Source of the DNA: Sediminicola sp. YIK13
Lineage (GTDB): Bacteria; Bacteroidota; Bacteroidia; Flavobacteriales; Flavobacteriaceae
Assembly: GCF_001430825.1 (NCBI RefSeq)
Contig: NZ_CP010535.1
Coordinates: 3,018,501 to 3,082,500, forward strand
Direction of reading: 5' to 3'
Length of the DNA stretch: 64,000 bases
Of the stretch, positions 61,109 through 64,000 are shown piece after piece (the stretch's first letter is position 1; each line of letters opens with the position of its first letter). Both the position numbers and the translations under genes were made by a program. A model generated the notes under the pieces. The model did not search any database, had not been told where the DNA came from, and was given only the letters and a program-made list of their open reading frames with translations.

Positions 61109-62725
61109 ATGAATAGTTCTGACCAATTGACGAAATCGATTTCGTTAAAAGATTATGGGATTGAAAGTGATCAAATTCACTATCAGTTATCTCCTTCAAA
61201 ACTTCATGCCATTGCTTTGGAAAAGGGAATGGGAAAAGAAACTTCCTCAGGGGCCCTCGCAATAAATACCGGGGAATTTACCGGAAGGTCTCCCATGGAC
61301 CGCTTTATTGTTAAAGATGCCATTACCGAGGACAAGGTGTGGTGGGGAAACATCAATATTCCCTTTGAAACCGATAAATTTGATGCACTTTATGACAAGG
61401 TCATTTCATATTTAAATAATAAGGAGCTCTACGTTAGGGATTGTTATGCTTGTGCAGACACGGATTATAGGACCAATATCAGGGTTATTGCAGAATACCC
61501 GTGGTCCAGTTTGTTTGCCTATAACATGTTCCTTAGGCCGGAAGAAAAAGATTTAAAGGGTTTTACTCCTGAGTGGACTGTTATCAATGCCCCTGGATTT
61601 ATGGCCGATGCAAAAGTTGATGGTACCCGTCAGCACAATTTTGCCATTTTGAATTTCACCAAGAAAATAGCGTTGATTGGTGGTACTGGATATACAGGTG
61701 AAATCAAGAAAGGTATTTTTTCTGCATTGAATTTTATTCTCCCGGTTGAAAAGAACACCATGCCTATGCACTGTTCTGCCAACGTTGGTGAAGATGGGGA
61801 TACCGCAATCTTTTTTGGATTATCAGGTACTGGAAAAACAACATTGTCCGCAGATCCCAATAGAAAACTTATTGGAGATGATGAACATGGCTGGACGGCT
61901 GAAAACACAGTCTTTAATTTTGAAGGAGGATGTTATGCCAAGGTCATCAATCTTTCTGAGGAGAATGAGCCCGATATCTTTAGGGCGATCAAAAAAGGAG
62001 CCTTACTGGAAAATGTAGTATTGAACAGCAAAGGAGAGGTAGACTTCTCTGATATTTCCATAACCCAAAATACGCGGGTAAGTTATCCAATCTACCATAT
62101 TGATAACATACAAGAACCTTCCATTGGAAAAAATCCGAAAAATATTTTCTTTTTAACGGCCGATGCCTTTGGGGTTTTACCTCCAATTTCAAAATTGACC
62201 CCTAGTCAGGCTGCCTACCACTTTATGTCAGGGTATACCGCTAAGGTTGCTGGTACAGAAGCTGGGGTGGTTGAACCAATCCCATCATTCTCTGCTTGTT
62301 TTGGTGCGCCATTCATGCCTTTGCACCCGGCCAAGTATGCCGAGATGCTAAGTAAAAAGATGCAGGAATCAGGTGTTAATGTTTGGTTGGTGAATACAGG
62401 TTGGACCGGCGGTCCTTACGGTGTCGGAACCCGTATGAAATTAAAATATACCAGGGCTATGATCCAAGCAGCTCTCAATGGAGATTTGGGCATGTACAGT
62501 TATGATACGTATCATATCCATTCTGTTTTTGGTGTGGCCCAGCCCAGGGAATGTCCTGGAGTACCTACTTCCGTATTGAGTCCCAGGACAACTTGGAACG
62601 ATGATGAGGCCTATTACAAAACGGCTTTTAAATTATCCAATGCCTTCAGGGAAAACTTTAAGAAATTTGAAGCCTATGCCAATGAAGAAATCAGGCGTGG
62701 CGGACCGCAGCGATATGCATTCTAA
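61109..62725 (+). CDS. pckA: Phosphoenolpyruvate carboxykinase (ATP)
   Basis: A 538-residue enzyme that converts oxaloacetate to phosphoenolpyruvate with ATP, the first step of gluconeogenesis. Key parts: NTGEFTGRSPMDRFIV at about 48-63, the kinase P-loop FGLSGTGKTTLSADP (about 236-250) and IGDDEHGW just after it, and the arginine-containing NTGWTGGPYGVGTRMKL. The full family length is present. It is closed by a strong bidirectional terminator. Confidence 0.97.
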   Translation: MNSSDQLTKSISLKDYGIESDQIHYQLSPSKLHAIALEKGMGKETSSGALAINTGEFTGRSPMDRFIVKDAITEDKVWWGNINIPFETDKFDALYDKVISYLNNKELYVRDCYACADTDYRTNIRVIAEYPWSSLFAYNMFLRPEEKDLKGFTPEWTVINAPGFMADAKVDGTRQHNFAILNFTKKIALIGGTGYTGEIKKGIFSALNFILPVEKNTMPMHCSANVGEDGDTAIFFGLSGTGKTTLSADPNRKLIGDDEHGWTAENTVFNFEGGCYAKVINLSEENEPDIFRAIKKGALLENVVLNSKGEVDFSDISITQNTRVSYPIYHIDNIQEPSIGKNPKNIFFLTADAFGVLPPISKLTPSQAAYHFMSGYTAKVAGTEAGVVEPIPSFSACFGAPFMPLHPAKYAEMLSKKMQESGVNVWLVNTGWTGGPYGVGTRMKLKYTRAMIQAALNGDLGMYSYDTYHIHSVFGVAQPRECPGVPTSVLSPRTTWNDDEAYYKTAFKLSNAFRENFKKFEAYANEEIRRGGPQRYAF

Positions 62726-62729
62726 GCAT

Positions 62730-62760
62730 AAAAAAAGCCTCTGAAAAGAGGCTTTTTTTT
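62730..62760. terminator. Bidirectional terminator between pckA and hemD
   Basis: A7-GCCTCT, a GAAA tetraloop and AGAGGC-T8 form a perfect stem of 13 bp in a convergent gap. Confidence 0.92.
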
Positions 62761-63511
62761 ATTTCTTGTTCTGTGTGGTGATATACTTCTGCAATGCCAT
62801 GGTCATGGAAGGAGTATCGGGCGTTGGCGCCTTAATGTCTATCCTTAGACCTGCATGGGTAGCGGCGTTAACGGTAGAATTACCAAAAACGGCAATTCTT
62901 GTTTCGTTCTGCTTAAAATCTGGAAAATTCTTTAGTAACGATTCAATTCCAGAAGGGCTAAAGAACACCAGGATATCATAATAAACGTCCCTTAGGTCCG
63001 AAAGATCACTGATGACCGTTTTGTAGAATATTCCTCTTGTCCAATTCAGTTCCATCGAATTCAACAATTCTGGAACAATTGGTTTTAGCACATCAGAAGA
63101 TGGCAATAAGAATTTTTCGTTTTTGTATTTTTTTAATAATGGAGTAATGTCAACAAAATTCATTTTGCCAACGTATATTTTTCTTTTTCTATAAACCACA
63201 TATTTTTGCAGATAATATGCTACGGCTTCAGATTGGCAAAAATACTTCATGGTGTCCGGAACCTTGAATCGCATTTCATCGGCTATCCTGAAAAAATGAT
63301 CAACGGAATTTCTGCTGGTAAGAATGATGGCGGTAAAATTGTTTAAATCAATTTTTTGTTGCCTAACATTCTTAGCATCAACTCCTTCCACATGGATGAA
63401 AGGTCTGAAATCGACCTTTACTTTTTCCTTTTCAATCAGTCGTGAATATGGGGAGTTCTCCATTTTCGGTTCTGGTTGGGAAACCAAAATCGTCTTTACT
63501 TTCATAAGCAT
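62759..63511 (-). CDS. hemD: Uroporphyrinogen-III synthase family protein
   Basis: A 250-residue protein of the HemD fold: VKTILVSQPEPKMENSPYSRLIEKEKVKVDF at the start, and two repeated alpha/beta halves, with ILTSRNSVDHFF (about 67-78) and FFSPSGIESLLKNF (about 185-198), the usual HemD signatures. It closes hydroxymethylbilane to uroporphyrinogen III in haem synthesis. The ATG at 63511 overlaps the preceding gene's stop by one base (TGATG); an ATG two codons further in is also possible. Confidence 0.88.
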   Translation of the reverse strand: MLMKVKTILVSQPEPKMENSPYSRLIEKEKVKVDFRPFIHVEGVDAKNVRQQKIDLNNFTAIILTSRNSVDHFFRIADEMRFKVPDTMKYFCQSEAVAYYLQKYVVYRKRKIYVGKMNFVDITPLLKKYKNEKFLLPSSDVLKPIVPELLNSMELNWTRGIFYKTVISDLSDLRDVYYDILVFFSPSGIESLLKNFPDFKQNETRIAVFGNSTVNAATHAGLRIDIKAPTPDTPSMTMALQKYITTQNKK

Positions 63512-64000
63512 CAATCTTTAAAGTAGCTTCCTATTATCACAAAAGGCGCAATTTCGAGAGTGCAAAGGTACAAAATAAAATAGAAAATGTTGTTAGTAAT
63601 GTAAAATTGATGATTTCTTACCACAGTGACCCATCCTATTAAATTTATGATAAAAACAAGGGCAATACTTATGTAAATAACAGTTTGCGAGTCTTTTAAT
63701 GCATAGGTCAAAATAACATTCGCAAGGAACATGACAATTCCGCTATAATTGAGGTAGGTGAGTTTTTTGAATATCAATTCGCTGATAGTGGATGTGATAT
63801 TAAAAATAAAGGCATTGAAAAGTTGCAGGACCACTTTCACCAGTAAGAAGAGCGCTAGCATCCCCAGGATCAAGACATAGATGAATGGGTATGCACTATT
63901 GTCCAGTTGAAAGAGGATTCGTCTGGCCAGATATATAAAAAGAGCAAAATTAAAAAGTTGGAACAGGGTAAGGAATATATGGAACCAATTAATCAACCTG
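63511..64000 (-). CDS. DUF4271 membrane protein, N-terminus cut by window
   Basis: The frame is open from the stop at 63511 to the window edge, at least 163 codons, with no ATG start inside; the first possible start codon, TTG at 63996, is followed by an open codon, so the gene very likely continues beyond the window. It has at least four helices and the DUF4271 pattern (YLARRILFQLDNSAYPFIYV; GWVTVVRNHQFYITNNIFYFILYLCTLEIAPFVIIGSYF). It precedes hemD with a one-base overlap, the usual flavobacterial arrangement. Confidence 0.82.
   Translation of the reverse strand, partial: RLINWFHIFLTLFQLFNFALFIYLARRILFQLDNSAYPFIYVLILGMLALFLLVKVVLQLFNAFIFNITSTISELIFKKLTYLNYSGIVMFLANVILTYALKDSQTVIYISIALVFIINLIGWVTVVRNHQFYITNNIFYFILYLCTLEIAPFVIIGSYFKD

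Noticed and set aside
1-64000. tRNA, rRNA, CRISPR, insertion sequence, integrase or phage genes
   Set aside because: I saw no gene, repeat array or terminal inverted repeat of these kinds; the window reads as continuous core chromosome.

Overview
The window is a gene-dense, A+T-rich chromosomal segment from a bacterium of the family Flavobacteriaceae (phylum Bacteroidota), probably a marine gliding genus. The evidence is the gliding genes gldE and gldD next to mutY and ssb, a secreted protein ending in a type IX secretion (T9SS type B) sorting domain, many families largely confined to this phylum (DUF4199, DUF4271, DUF4301, DUF3098, DUF3127, a TonB-like protein), promoters of the Bacteroidota TAnnTTTG type, and start codons without Shine-Dalgarno sequences. 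I see no tRNA, rRNA, CRISPR array, insertion sequence, prophage or integron. Nearly all of the window reads as core chromosome, with 67 protein genes, two of them cut by the window edges.

Layout. 1-3.7 kb (minus): SIMPL-domain protein (partial), DUF1697 protein, RNase G, a 29-residue very basic peptide and HU. 3.8-7.2 kb (plus): mutY-ssb-gldE-gldD. 7.3-14.2 kb: a PQQ-like beta-propeller protein, a small lipoprotein, an EamA exporter and a pair of M16 peptidases. 14.4-16.5 kb: DUF4199, rplU-rpmA and a DUF3332 lipoprotein. 16.6-19.9 kb: a stand-alone acyl-reductase-like SDR, ahcY and a divergent phosphopantetheinyl transferase. 20.0-22.9 kb: an overlapping four-gene plus-strand operon (YkoF-like thiamine-binding protein, PnuC-type transporter, NadR-type kinase, DUF4301). 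23.1-28.1 kb: two paralogous PepSY-like secreted proteins, an NtrC-type sigma-54 response regulator and a hybrid histidine kinase. 28.2-30.6 kb: a TPP riboswitch and a TonB-dependent receptor. 30.8-36.7 kb: TMEM175 channel, a degenerate Rieske lipoprotein, greA, a HIT protein, an orphan histidine kinase, flavin reductase, DUF3127 and aat. 36.7-40.6 kb: tag, sbtA and a divergent LysR regulator. 40.8-45.9 kb: TetR-ABC-HlyD-TolC export operon. 46-51 kb: YitT, thioredoxin-like, TonB-like, and ftsX-DUF3098-uppP-truB. 51-64 kb: T9SS-secreted protein, leuS, SemiSWEET, ald, zinc metallopeptidase, Lrp, saccharopine dehydrogenase, DUF423, pckA, and DUF4271-hemD.

How the genes work together. The TPP riboswitch receptor plus the YkoF-like/PnuC/NadR-like operon look like a split thiamine (or nicotinamide riboside) uptake locus. 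The most unusual local system sits between its two halves: both PepSY-like genes have sigma-54-like -24/-12 sequences and share a near-identical 17-bp element about one enhancer distance upstream, next to a sigma-54 activator and a hybrid kinase, which suggests a self-contained envelope-sensing regulon. The TetR operon encodes an exporter whose ATPase has lost several catalytic motifs while keeping Walker A. Other points worth attention are an SSB-like acidic tip on the DUF3127 protein, a Rho_N-like tail on ribosomal protein L21, and the 29-residue basic peptide beside HU.
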